Positions 54,349 through 62,942 of a stretch of 64,000 nucleotides of DNA are shown one piece after another. Origin of the DNA: Mycobacterium pinniadriaticum (GTDB lineage Bacteria > Actinomycetota > Actinomycetes > Mycobacteriales > Mycobacteriaceae); the NCBI RefSeq assembly GCF_026242045.1, contig NZ_JAPJDO010000028.1, positions 17,654 to 81,653 on the forward strand. The letters run 5' to 3'. The position numbers and the translations under genes were made by a program. Numbering within the stretch: the first letter of the stretch is position 1; each line of letters opens with the position of its first letter. The notes beneath the pieces are model-generated. The model saw nothing but the letters and a program-made list of their open reading frames with translations. It did not search any database and was not told the DNA's origin.

Positions 54349-54978
54349 TCAGCCGCCGCACGGCCTGCAGGAGGGCAGCATCGCCGTCGTGCCCTTGCGC
54401 AGTCTGCACTGCAGCGGACCGACGTTGGCCAGCACGACGTACTCCACCCCGCAGTCCCGCCAGTGCGCGGCCCGCTCGGCGATCTCGTCGGGGTACCGCA
54501 GAGCAGGCAGTCGCGCACCACCTCGGTCGGGATGGCCTTGACGTAGGACAGGGCAGTTTGTTCGTCCACGTCCTGCGGCAGCAGATCCTGTGCCCCGGTG
54601 AAGCCGATACCGAGCGGATGCTGGGCGCCGTGCCGGGCGAAGGAGTGATCGGGGGCGTTGAGGGCCGCGGCCCGAATCACCTCGGAGTCGAGCGCCTCGT
54701 CGAGGTCGTCGCGGTTGCGCGCGGCCAGCGTCATGAACCAGATTGCCGGCTTGATCGACATCGGATCGCGACCGACATCGGAGGCGGTGGTGCGTACCGC
54801 CTCGAGCCGCTGCGCGTATTCCTCCGGGGTGTGTGGAAAAGCCGGGTAGAACCCGTCGGCGTAGTGACCGGCGGCGCGCAACATCCGCGGGCCGTGTGCC
54901 GCGATCCAGATTTCGGGCCAGTTGCCTTTTGTACGGCGGGAGGTCGAACAGGGCATTGCGCAGCGGGAAGTACGACAT
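54349..54978 (-). pseudogene. Broken F420-dependent (luciferase-like) monooxygenase fragment
   Basis: Segments of an LLM-class TIM barrel occur in two frames: MSYFPLRNALFDLPPYK, then WPEIWIAAHGPRMLRAAGHY in another frame, then AERAAHWRDCGVEYVVLANV back in the first. Frame changes are near 54930 and 54495. The N-terminal half of a normal protein (about 340-400 residues) is absent. The original function was likely an F420H2-dependent oxidoreductase. It marks the right end of the inserted block. Confidence 0.7.
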
Positions 54979-55212
54979 GGCTTGAGTGTCAGCCGGGCAG
55001 CAAGGACCGCCTTGCGTAGTCAGCTACGCATTTCACCGACTCGCCGAAACCGCAAATGTTGCACACAAATCGCGAGTATGGGCGTTAACAACTGCACTCT
55101 CGACGGCCTACGGCCGCGTCCATCAGCGGGGTCTCGGCGATGACCGGGTAGGCGCCGGTGTAGCCGACACGTTCGCGCGCCATCTCCAGCACCCGCCCTG
55201 CGGCAGCGCGGC

Positions 55213-55356
55213 GTTCCCGAGACCACCGCCCGGTTGACCGGTGAGGCCGGAGCGTCGGTATTCCACCTGGCCTTCGAGCAGTGGCTGGCCGCCGACGAGC
55301 ACGACCTGGCGCACTTCATCCGGGGCGCGGTCGCCGACCTGAAGGCGGGCAACTAG
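55213..55356 (+). pseudogene. C-terminal remnant of a TetR-family regulator
   Basis: 48 codons without a start encode a TetR C-terminal dimerisation-like segment (ASVFHLAFEQWLAADEHD, then LAHFIRGAVADLKAGN). No DNA-binding domain is present upstream. With the neighbouring LLM fragment it shows gene decay at the block edge. The rest of the gap 54979-55386 holds an unassigned minus-strand fragment near 55110-55183 and a degenerate repeat copy near 55040-55105. Confidence 0.5.
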
Positions 55357-55359
55357 GTC

Positions 55360-55422
55360 GCGTCGAGGTCGACGTCTTGCCGCGATCTACTCGCGATTGT
55401 TCGCCCGTTTGTCGGTTTGGGC
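55360..55422. repeat. Inverted repeat, right copy (block boundary at menC)
   Basis: Read on the minus strand, this begins GCCCAAACCGACAAACGGGC and includes GCGAGTAGATCGCG, matching 20268-20330 in inverted orientation. It runs into the last 12 or so codons of menC, so the menC C-terminus (QTDKRANNRE) is encoded by repeat sequence. Confidence 0.6.
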
Positions 55423-56373
55423 GAGCAGGGGGTGGCAGGTGCGAACCCGGTTGATCCACCAGTCGCGGCGCTCGGCCGAGGCGGCGAGCACCGCCAGGCG
55501 CGCGCGATCGGGTACCACGTCCCCGACGGGCAGGCCACCGTCGACGGGTGCGATGTCGGCGACGTCCTCGACAAACAGCCCGCCGGTGCCCAGGCCGCAC
55601 GCATGCTCCAGCCGCGGCAGCGCCGCCGCCGCGGCCAGCCCGGCCGCGATCCCGACCGCGGTGTCCAGCGCGCTGGAAATCACCACCGGGACGTCGATTT
55701 CGGCGGCGATGCCCAGCAGGGCGGCCACTCCACCCAGCGGTGCCACCTTCAGCACCGCGATGTCTGCGGCCCGTGCCCGCACCACGGCCAGCGGATCGGC
55801 GGCCTTGCGGATGCTCTCGTCGGCCGCCACCGCGACCGCCACCCGCCGGCGCACCTCGGCCAGCTCTTCCACTGTCCGACAAGGCTGTTCGAGGTATTCC
55901 ACCGGGCCGTCGGCGGACAGCGCCGCCGCGGCGGCGACCGCCTGCTCGACCGTCCACCCGCCGTTGGCGTCCACTCGCACCGTCGGGATCGCCGCGCGCA
56001 CTGCGTTGACCCTGGCGACATCGTCGGCCAGCGTCTGGCCGGGCTCGGCCACCTTCACCTTGGCGGTGCGCGCCCCGGGGAAGCGCGTCAACACCTCGGG
56101 CACCTGCGCGGCGGGGACGGCGGGAACGGTCGCGTTGATCGGGATGACGTTGCGCAGGACTGGAGGTCTTGTGCCGTAGGCGGATTCGATACCGGAGGCC
56201 AGCCAATACACGGCCTCGGGCGGCTCGTATTCGACGAACGCGCCGAACTCGCCCCAGCCCGTCGGCCCCTCGATCAGCGCCACCTCGCGAATCATGATGC
56301 CGCGGAAACGCACCCGCATCGGAAGCGCGACGACATGTAGGCGCTCCAGCAGATCGGTCAGCGATACCGCCAT
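55387..56373 (-). CDS. menC: o-Succinylbenzoate synthase
   Basis: 328 residues. Enolase-superfamily enzyme that dehydrates SHCHC to o-succinylbenzoate. Catalytic and metal residues: Lys105/Lys107 (AKVKVAE), Asp135 (VDANGGW), Glu162 (EYLEQP), Asp185 (ADES) and Lys209 (VLKVAP). The start overlaps the upstream ligase stop (TGATG), so the two are co-translated. The last residues lie within the boundary repeat and may replace an older C-terminus. Confidence 0.93.
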   Translation of the reverse strand: MAVSLTDLLERLHVVALPMRVRFRGIMIREVALIEGPTGWGEFGAFVEYEPPEAVYWLASGIESAYGTRPPVLRNVIPINATVPAVPAAQVPEVLTRFPGARTAKVKVAEPGQTLADDVARVNAVRAAIPTVRVDANGGWTVEQAVAAAAALSADGPVEYLEQPCRTVEELAEVRRRVAVAVAADESIRKAADPLAVVRARAADIAVLKVAPLGGVAALLGIAAEIDVPVVISSALDTAVGIAAGLAAAAALPRLEHACGLGTGGLFVEDVADIAPVDGGLPVGDVVPDRARLAVLAASAERRDWWINRVRTCHPLLAQTDKRANNRE

Positions 56374-57938
56374 CAGATCGCGCGGTCGCGGTTCTCCCAG
56401 TACGGCGTGCGCAGGTCACGCTTGAGGAGCTTGCCGGTGGGATTGCGCGGCAACGCCTCGGAGATCTCCACGCTGCGCGGGCACTTGTAGTGCGCCAGCC
56501 GCTGCCGGCACCATTCGACCAGTTCCTCCTCGGACGTCTGGCCACCGGCCGACAATTCGACGACCGCCTTGACCGACTCGCCCCACTTGTCGTCGGGGAT
56601 GCCGAACACCGCGGCGTCGAGCACCGCGGGATGATCGGTCAGCACCCGCTCGACCTCGACGGAGTAGATGTTCTCGCCGCCGGAGATGATCATGTCTTTG
56701 AGGCGGTCCTCGACGAAGATGAACCCGTCGGAGTCGACGCGGCCGATATCACCAGTGCGGAACCAGCCGTCCTCGGTGATCGCCGAGGCGGTGGCATCCG
56801 GCTTGTTGTGGTAACCCTTCATCAACTGCGGTGTACGGAACCACAATTCGCCGGGCTCGCCGGTCGGCACCTCGGCGAGAGTGTCGGGCTCGACCACCCG
56901 GACCTCCACCTCGCGGGAGGGCCGGCCGGCACTGACTAGTCGCTCCGGGCGGGACTCGTCGCGGTGCACCTCCGGGGTCAGCTGAGTGATCGCACCGCAC
57001 ACCTCGGTCAGCCCGTACACCTGGATGAAATCGGTGTCCGGCCAGGCCTTCAACGCCGACTTCAGCAGCGCCGGCGGCATCGGAGAGGCGCCATAGACGA
57101 AAGTCCTCAGCGCACCGAACAACTTGACCGCGTCTTCGCCGGATTCGAGCACCTTGCCCAGCACCGCGGGCACCAGGAAGGTGCGGTTGGCGCCCTGCAG
57201 GATCGCCCCGGCCAGCGACGCGCCGTCGGCCTCGCGGGTCATGATCGTCGGGATGCCGGCGTGAATGCCGTACTGCACGTACGACGACCCGCCGACGTGG
57301 AACAGCGGCATCGCCACCATGTTCTTGTCGTCGGCGTCGAATTCGAAGGTGCCGGCGTTCATCGTGTGCGCCAGGAGATTCCGCTGGGACAGCGTCACCC
57401 CTTTCGGCCTGCCCGTGGTGCCCGAGGAGTACATGATCAGGCAGGCGTCGTCGGGCTCGACCTCGGCGGCACGGCCGATCGGCGTGGCAGCGGCCAGCAT
57501 CGCCTCGTACTCGTCACCCTCGCCACCCTCGGGGGTGACCACAACGACGTCGGCGACGTGGGTGAGCTGGTCACGGATCTTGTCGACGGCCCCGATCAGC
57601 TCGCTGCCGACGATCAGCAGTTTGGCGCCGGAGTCATTGAGGACGTAGTCCATCTCGTCGCCGGCCAGCCGGAAGTTGATGACGGCGGTGGCCGCGCCGA
57701 TCGAGGCGGCGGCGATCGTCAGCTCGACACACGCCGGGTGGTTCTTGTCCAGGAACGCCACCACGTCACCGCGCCCGATGCCGCGCTCGGTCAGTGCGCC
57801 GGCGAGCCGGCGGATCCGATCGTCCCACTGCGACCAGGTCCAGCTGCGGCCCAGATAGCTGATGGCCTCACCGTCGGGCTTGTGTTCGGCCCAGTACGCC
57901 GGCCGGTCGTCGAGAAACTGCGGTTCGGGTGGGTGCAT
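56373..57938 (-). CDS. Acyl-CoA/acid-CoA ligase (FadD-type)
   Basis: 521 residues. ANL motifs: LIMYSSGTTGRPKGVTL (about 170), YGLTEVCGA, FRTGDIGRVD, RLKDMIISGGEN and PRNPTGKLLKRDL with the catalytic Lys. Coupled to menC (TGATG), it might have an OSB-CoA ligase (MenE) role, but the sequence reads as a general FadD and M. tuberculosis menE lies elsewhere, so this is only a suggestion. An MFS gene lies 18 bp upstream on the same strand. Confidence 0.85.
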   Translation of the reverse strand: MHPPEPQFLDDRPAYWAEHKPDGEAISYLGRSWTWSQWDDRIRRLAGALTERGIGRGDVVAFLDKNHPACVELTIAAASIGAATAVINFRLAGDEMDYVLNDSGAKLLIVGSELIGAVDKIRDQLTHVADVVVVTPEGGEGDEYEAMLAAATPIGRAAEVEPDDACLIMYSSGTTGRPKGVTLSQRNLLAHTMNAGTFEFDADDKNMVAMPLFHVGGSSYVQYGIHAGIPTIMTREADGASLAGAILQGANRTFLVPAVLGKVLESGEDAVKLFGALRTFVYGASPMPPALLKSALKAWPDTDFIQVYGLTEVCGAITQLTPEVHRDESRPERLVSAGRPSREVEVRVVEPDTLAEVPTGEPGELWFRTPQLMKGYHNKPDATASAITEDGWFRTGDIGRVDSDGFIFVEDRLKDMIISGGENIYSVEVERVLTDHPAVLDAAVFGIPDDKWGESVKAVVELSAGGQTSEEELVEWCRQRLAHYKCPRSVEISEALPRNPTGKLLKRDLRTPYWENRDRAI

Positions 57939-57956
57939 AACGGCCAGCGTGCCACG

Positions 57957-59486
57957 TCAGGCCGAATCGGAACCAGCCTTCGGCCTAAGCAGCACCCATG
58001 CCAGCACGATCGCAACGGCCGGCACGACAGCCATGATCAGACTCAGATCGTGAATGGCGGTCAACCAGCTCTGGGTCGCCTCCGACACCACCCAGCGGGC
58101 CTTGTCCGGGTCGAGCACCTCGGCGCCGGCCGCCGGTCCCGGCACGCCCCCGTGCGCGACGCGCAATGCGTCGCGCGCCTGGTCCTCGGTGATCCCCGAT
58201 CCCTCCAGCTTGTGGCGGCCGTCGCGCAGGAACAAGGTGGTGCCCACCAACGCGAACAGTGCCGGGCCGAGCGAATAACTCGCCTGTCCGACAGCGGGTT
58301 TCACCGCAGAGATGACACCGCCCAGCTCGGCCGGCGCGCTGGACATCATGATCGTGGACTGCGGGGTCTGCACCACCGCGCCGCCGATCGCGTTGAGCGC
58401 GACCGCGACACCCATGACCACGATCGGTGTTCGGGCGTCCACGACCACCAGCATCACCATCCCGACCAACAGAATGGCCAGTCCCGCGACCAGCACCGCA
58501 CGTTCACCGAATTGCACCACGGCGCGACCGGCCGCGGTCGCCGCCACCGACGCCAGCAGCACCGCCGGAATCAGCAACAGGCCGAGTAGTTCGGGTGACT
58601 CGCCGCGGATGGTGACCAGGTAGTAGGCGAACAGGATGGTGGCGCCGCCCTGCAGGAAGTTGAACGTCGCGCCCGCGGTGATAGCGGCGTTGAACCGGCC
58701 GGAGGAGAAGATCCTCATGTTCAGTGCCGGCTCGTCGGTGCGCATCTCCCACAACACGAATGCGACCGCGAGGGCGATCCCCAGCAGGATCTGCGCCAGT
58801 GCGCTGACGTGGAAACCGCCCTGCAGCTGGGTGAGCCCCAGGATGAGCAAGATCAGCCCGGCCGCGACCAGCGCGATCCCGACGACGTCGAGCTTACGTT
58901 GCCAGCGCAGCGTCTCCGGCACATAACGCAGGGTCAGCGCGAGAGTGACCGCGGCCAGCACCGGGGTGACCAGAAAGCAGGTGCGCCAACCGAAGTGCGT
59001 CGCCAGCCAGCTGCCGACGGCGGGTTGGAAGACACTCAGGGCGTGACCCGCGCCGAGGTACATGGCGATCGCGGCGGCGCGGCGGCCCGGCGGGAACACC
59101 GCGTTGATGATGGCCAGCGAGAGACCGAGCAGAAACGCGAAGGCGATGCCGACGCCGGCCCGTGCGACCGTCAGGACCGCGACGTTGGGCGCCAAGGCGG
59201 CGAGCACACCGAACCCGATCGAGCCGTAGCTGCCGATCACGAACATCCGCTTCATGCCGTACAGGTCGCCGAGCGCGCCCGCGCCGAGCACCGCCGCGGC
59301 CAGCGTCAGCGTCGCCAGGCAGGCCAGAAAGCTGGCAGTGCTGGGGCTGAATCCGAGGCCGTGGCGCACCTCGGCGAGGTTGGCCGACAGGATCGTCGGG
59401 TCACCCGCGGTGATGCTGTAACCGAGGCCCATCGCGATGATGGTCATGGTCGCCGCGCGGCCGGTGACCTCCTGCTGCTGCGGCAT
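57957..59486 (-). CDS. MFS transporter, DHA2-type (about 14 TM)
   Basis: 509 residues, strongly hydrophobic with about 14 predicted helices. The N-terminal half has the MFS motif GALGDLYGMKRMF between helices 2 and 3 and the drug/H+ antiporter motif RAGVGIAFAFLLG. Such proteins export drugs, dyes or lipids. It is 18 bp upstream of the ligase and may share its transcript. Divergent from fadD8 by 86 bp. Confidence 0.88.
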   Translation of the reverse strand: MPQQQEVTGRAATMTIIAMGLGYSITAGDPTILSANLAEVRHGLGFSPSTASFLACLATLTLAAAVLGAGALGDLYGMKRMFVIGSYGSIGFGVLAALAPNVAVLTVARAGVGIAFAFLLGLSLAIINAVFPPGRRAAAIAMYLGAGHALSVFQPAVGSWLATHFGWRTCFLVTPVLAAVTLALTLRYVPETLRWQRKLDVVGIALVAAGLILLILGLTQLQGGFHVSALAQILLGIALAVAFVLWEMRTDEPALNMRIFSSGRFNAAITAGATFNFLQGGATILFAYYLVTIRGESPELLGLLLIPAVLLASVAATAAGRAVVQFGERAVLVAGLAILLVGMVMLVVVDARTPIVVMGVAVALNAIGGAVVQTPQSTIMMSSAPAELGGVISAVKPAVGQASYSLGPALFALVGTTLFLRDGRHKLEGSGITEDQARDALRVAHGGVPGPAAGAEVLDPDKARWVVSEATQSWLTAIHDLSLIMAVVPAVAIVLAWVLLRPKAGSDSA

Positions 59487-59547
59487 TGCCAGATGCTAAC
59501 CGCGACCGGCACGGGGGTGGCGGAAACAGCACCCCTTCCATCAATTC

Positions 59548-59561
59548 TGGAACACGTTCTA
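59548..59561. promoter_or_regulatory. KstR-like operator upstream of fadD8
   Basis: TGGAACACGTTCTA fits the palindromic KstR-type consensus tnnAACnnGTTnnA exactly, 12 bp before the fadD8 ATG and between fadD8 and the divergent MFS gene. KstR is the TetR-family repressor of cholesterol catabolism. A single short motif can occur by chance. Confidence 0.5.
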
Positions 59562-59572
59562 GTGTGGAGCGC

Positions 59573-61174
59573 ATGAGTGACGAGCTGCTGCGCCATCCCA
59601 TTCATTCCGGGCACCTCACGGTCGGCGCGCTGAAGCGCAACAAGACCAAGCCGGTGCTGCATCTGGGTGACACGACGCTGACCGGTGGCGAGCTCGCCGA
59701 CCGCATCAGCCAGTACATTCAGGCGTTCGAAGCGCTCGGTGCGGGGACCGGCGCAACGGCGGGCCTGCTGTCGCTCAACCGACCGGAGGTGCTGATGATC
59801 ATCGGCGCCGGCCAGACCCAGGGCTACCGGCGCGTGGCACTACACCCTCTCGGCTCACTCGACGACCACGCATACGTGCTCAACGACGCCGGCGTGACGT
59901 CGCTGATCATCGACCCCAACCCGATGTTCATCGAGCGGGCGCAGGGCCTGCTGGAGAAGGTGCCCGCGCTCAAGCAGGTGCTGACGCTCGGCCCGGTTCC
60001 CGAGGCGCTGGGCGATGCGGCAGTGGACCTGATCGCCGAGGCCGCCAAATATTCGCCGAAGCCCTTGGTGGCGGCCGACCTTGCCCCCGATCACGTCGGC
60101 GGCATGGCCTACACCGGCGGCACCACCGGCAAGCCGAAGGGTGTGCTGGGTACCGCGCAGTCGATCACCACGATGACGACGGTCCAGCTCGCCGAGTGGG
60201 AGTGGCCGGACAATCCGCGGTTCCTGATGTGCACGCCGCTGTCGCATGCCGGCGCGGCGTTCTTCGTGCCGACCGTCGTCAAGGGCGGCGAGCTGGTGGT
60301 GCTGACGAAGTTCGATCCGGCCGAGGTGCTGCGGGTGATCGAGGAGCAGAAGATCACCGCGACAATGCTGGTGCCGTCGATGATCTACGCGCTGATGGAT
60401 CATCCCGATTCGCACACCCGCGATCTGTCCTCGCTGGAGACGGTGTACTACGGCGCCTCGGCGATGAACCCGGTGCGCCTGGCCGAGGCGATCCGCCGCT
60501 TCGGGCCGATCTTCGCGCAGTACTACGGACAGTCCGAGGCACCCATGGTGATCTCGTATCTGGGCAAGAAGGATCACGACGAGAAGCGGCTCACCTCGTG
60601 TGGGCGACCCACGCTGTTCGCCCGCACCGCACTGTTGGACGCCGACGGCAAGCAGGTGGCCCAGGGCGAAGTCGGCGAGATCTGTGTGTCCGGGCCGCTG
60701 TTGTCCGGTGGGTACTGGAACCTGCCGGAGGAGACGGCCAAGACGTTCTCCGGCGGCTGGCTGCACACCGGGGACATGGCACGCGAAGACGAGGACGGCT
60801 ACTGGTTCATCGTCGACCGGGTCAAGGACATGATCGTCACCGGTGGATTCAACGTCTTCCCGCGTGAGGTGGAGGACGTCGTCGCCGAACACCCGGCCGT
60901 CGCGCAAGTGTGTGTGATCGGCACGCCCGACGAGAAGTGGGGCGAGGCCGTCACCGCGGTGATCGTGCTGCGGCCCGACCATCCCAGCGACGACGACGCG
61001 GTGGCGACGCTGACCGCCGAGATCCAGGCGTCGGTCAAGGACCGCAAGGGCTCGGTGCAGGCACCCAAGCAGGTCATCGTCGTCGACTCGGTGCCGGTGA
61101 CCGCGCTGGGCAAGCCGGACAAGAAGGCGGTGCGGGCGCAGTTCTGGGAAGGCTCGTCGCGGGCAGTCGGCTGA
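59573..61174 (+). CDS. fadD8: Long-chain fatty acid/acid-CoA ligase FadD8
   Basis: 533 residues from ATG 59573 (MSDELLRHPIHSGHL). ANL motifs: MAYTGGTTGKPKGV (about 180), YYGQSEAPMV (about 318), LHTGDMARED, RVKDMIVTGGFN and ALGKPDKKAVR near the C-terminus. Sequence and position closely follow Rv0551c. It activates an acid as acyl-CoA; the exact substrate is not known. Upstream KstR-like site hints at steroid-linked regulation. Confidence 0.9.
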   Translation: MSDELLRHPIHSGHLTVGALKRNKTKPVLHLGDTTLTGGELADRISQYIQAFEALGAGTGATAGLLSLNRPEVLMIIGAGQTQGYRRVALHPLGSLDDHAYVLNDAGVTSLIIDPNPMFIERAQGLLEKVPALKQVLTLGPVPEALGDAAVDLIAEAAKYSPKPLVAADLAPDHVGGMAYTGGTTGKPKGVLGTAQSITTMTTVQLAEWEWPDNPRFLMCTPLSHAGAAFFVPTVVKGGELVVLTKFDPAEVLRVIEEQKITATMLVPSMIYALMDHPDSHTRDLSSLETVYYGASAMNPVRLAEAIRRFGPIFAQYYGQSEAPMVISYLGKKDHDEKRLTSCGRPTLFARTALLDADGKQVAQGEVGEICVSGPLLSGGYWNLPEETAKTFSGGWLHTGDMAREDEDGYWFIVDRVKDMIVTGGFNVFPREVEDVVAEHPAVAQVCVIGTPDEKWGEAVTAVIVLRPDHPSDDDAVATLTAEIQASVKDRKGSVQAPKQVIVVDSVPVTALGKPDKKAVRAQFWEGSSRAVG

Positions 61175-61255
61175 CGATGCGGGGCGAAGCCCCGAGGAGG
61201 AGGCCGACAAATCAGATCGAGTCGGTTAATGCCGATCTCGGAGCGATAATGGGTG

Positions 61256-61567
61256 ATGCTGTCCCGGATCCTCCCGCTCGAGTACCTGAAAGAGCGCGAC
61301 GTGATGTTCTGGCTGCCGCCCGGCGGCCGGGACAACGAGGTCTGGGCCGACACCTGGGTGATCCTTGCCGAACTCGACCCCGCTGACGCCGAGCCGATTC
61401 TCGCCCGGCTGCGCGACGCCGACGTCGGGGCCTACGTCTGGACTCCGAGCGGACGAAAAGGCGCGCCGAACACGGGCGTGCAGCTCTACGTGGACCGCGA
61501 GCAGCACAACAAGGCCGTCGATGTGCTGATGTTGTTTCTTCGGGGCCGAGACAATCGAACGGGCTGA
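61256..61567 (+). CDS. Conserved hypothetical small protein
   Basis: 103 residues from ATG 61256 (one codon after a GTG). No motif recognised; alternating hydrophobic strands and helices (WVILAELDPADAEPILARLR, VQLYVDREQHNKAVDVLML) suggest a small alpha/beta ferredoxin-like fold, perhaps DUF2007-like. It lies 81 bp after fadD8 on the same strand. Confidence 0.6.
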   Translation: MLSRILPLEYLKERDVMFWLPPGGRDNEVWADTWVILAELDPADAEPILARLRDADVGAYVWTPSGRKGAPNTGVQLYVDREQHNKAVDVLMLFLRGRDNRTG

Positions 61568-61652
61568 TCGTCGCCGACAGTAACGCCAGGGCGGAAATCG
61601 GCGCGGCATCCCGCCATGGCGTTACTCTCGCGGGCGCTGGCAGCATGAAGCC

Positions 61653-62339
61653 ATGCCCGTTCGCGCCGTCCTGTTCGACTTCTCCGGCACCCTGTTCCGC
61701 CTCGAAGAGGACGACAGCTGGTTTGCCGGCATGGAACTGATCGACGACGACGGCCGACGCGCGGTCGATGAACACGTGCAGGCCGAGTTGATGGAACGCC
61801 TGACCCACCCCACCGGACGTTCGGTGACGATGACCGAGGACTCCTACCGGACCTGGGTCAACCGCGACCTCGCCCCGGCGCTGCACCGCGAGGCCTACCT
61901 GCACGCGCTGCGGCAGACCGGGCTGCCCGATCACCACGCCGAAACGCTGTACCGGCGCACGATCGATCCCGCCTCCTGGGTGCCCTACCCCGACACCGTC
62001 GAGGTGTTGCGATCCCTCAAGGCCAGCGGGTTGAGCACCGCCGTCGTCTCCAATATCGCGTTCGACATCCGCCCGGCATTCGATACCGCCGGCACCGGCG
62101 CCGACGAGTTCGTGCTGTCCTTCGAGGTCGGTGTGGTCAAACCCGACCCGCGGATCTTCCAGATCGCACTGCAGCGTCTCGGTGTCGACCCGGGCGAGGC
62201 CGTGATGGTCGGCGACAGCGACGAGAACGACGGCGCCGCCCGCAACGTCGGATGCGACTTCATCCTGGTCGATCCGTTGCCCGTCGCCGAACGCCCGACC
62301 GGGTTGGTCGACGCGCTGCGCGACCGGGGCATCGGCTAG
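61653..62339 (+). CDS. HAD-superfamily hydrolase
   Basis: 228 residues. Motif I is LFDFSGTLF: the nucleophile Asp is present but the general acid/base Asp of DxDGT is Ser. Motif II is VVSNI, motif III is VVKPDPR with the Lys, motif IV GDSDENDG. This pattern is closer to phosphonatase or dehalogenase subgroups than to ordinary phosphatases. Stop overlaps the convergent lipoprotein gene by 4 bp. Confidence 0.88.
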   Translation: MPVRAVLFDFSGTLFRLEEDDSWFAGMELIDDDGRRAVDEHVQAELMERLTHPTGRSVTMTEDSYRTWVNRDLAPALHREAYLHALRQTGLPDHHAETLYRRTIDPASWVPYPDTVEVLRSLKASGLSTAVVSNIAFDIRPAFDTAGTGADEFVLSFEVGVVKPDPRIFQIALQRLGVDPGEAVMVGDSDENDGAARNVGCDFILVDPLPVAERPTGLVDALRDRGIG

Positions 62340-62800
62340 ATGGGGAACGCGTGCGAGATGTGAATCCGCCACACCCCGTCGGGCTGGCGGCGAAAGACGT
62401 CGAGGCCGTCCTCGTGAACCGTCTCCAACACCCTGCCTGATTCGTCGCGCACGGTCAGCGTCCAGATCAGCGCCACCGTCGCAAGATCGCCGTCCACCAA
62501 GACCTCACGGATCTGCGGCTCGTCATAGTGGTAGGTGCGGGCCGGGTCGGCGAACCTGGTTCGGATCTTGGCGCAGAACTCGCCGCGTCCGTTCTCGGGA
62601 GGCCGGCCGGGGAAGTTCAGCACGACGTCCTCGGCGAACAACCCGCAGGTGGCCTCGGGATCTTTGTTGTTGAAGTCGCGGGAGAACCCCCGCAGCGCCG
62701 CTTCGATAGCGTCCGCGTCGGAGCGACTGGACGCGCTCGGCCCGCACGCGACGAGCACGCCCAGCATCGGTGCGAGCGCCCAGATCAGCAGACGGGACAT
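62336..62800 (-). CDS. Lipoprotein with SnoaL/NTF2-like domain
   Basis: 154 residues. The signal peptide ends LVACG, with Cys19 as lipidation site. The mature domain has NTF2/SnoaL features: a helix with FSRDFNNKDPEATCGLFAED and strands ending in GVWRIHISHAF. Function unknown; likely binds a small hydrophobic molecule outside the membrane. Confidence 0.78.
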   Translation of the reverse strand: MSRLLIWALAPMLGVLVACGPSASSRSDADAIEAALRGFSRDFNNKDPEATCGLFAEDVVLNFPGRPPENGRGEFCAKIRTRFADPARTYHYDEPQIREVLVDGDLATVALIWTLTVRDESGRVLETVHEDGLDVFRRQPDGVWRIHISHAFPI

Positions 62801-62834
62801 CTCGGCAGACTAGCCGGGGCGTACCTTTTGGGAC

Positions 62835-62942
62835 ATGGCCGACACGGTGGAGCTCGTACCCGAGGAGCTCGAGTCACCGGCCGGCCGGTGCACAGTTTCC
62901 CGATTCGACCCCGTTACCCAGGATGGAGTTCACAACCGTTGA
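62835..62942 (+). CDS. Possible 35-residue leader/small ORF upstream of menB
   Basis: ATG 62835 opens a frame (start MADTVELVPEELESPAGR, end QDGVHNR) whose TGA overlaps the TTG start of menB (TTGA). Such overlap would allow translational coupling. The peptide has no recognised family and could be a chance frame, so confidence is low. Confidence 0.35.
   Translation: MADTVELVPEELESPAGRCTVSRFDPVTQDGVHNR

Noticed and set aside
56373..57938. Assignment as menE (OSB-CoA ligase)
   Set aside because: Coupled to menC but the sequence shows only general FadD motifs, so no symbol was given.
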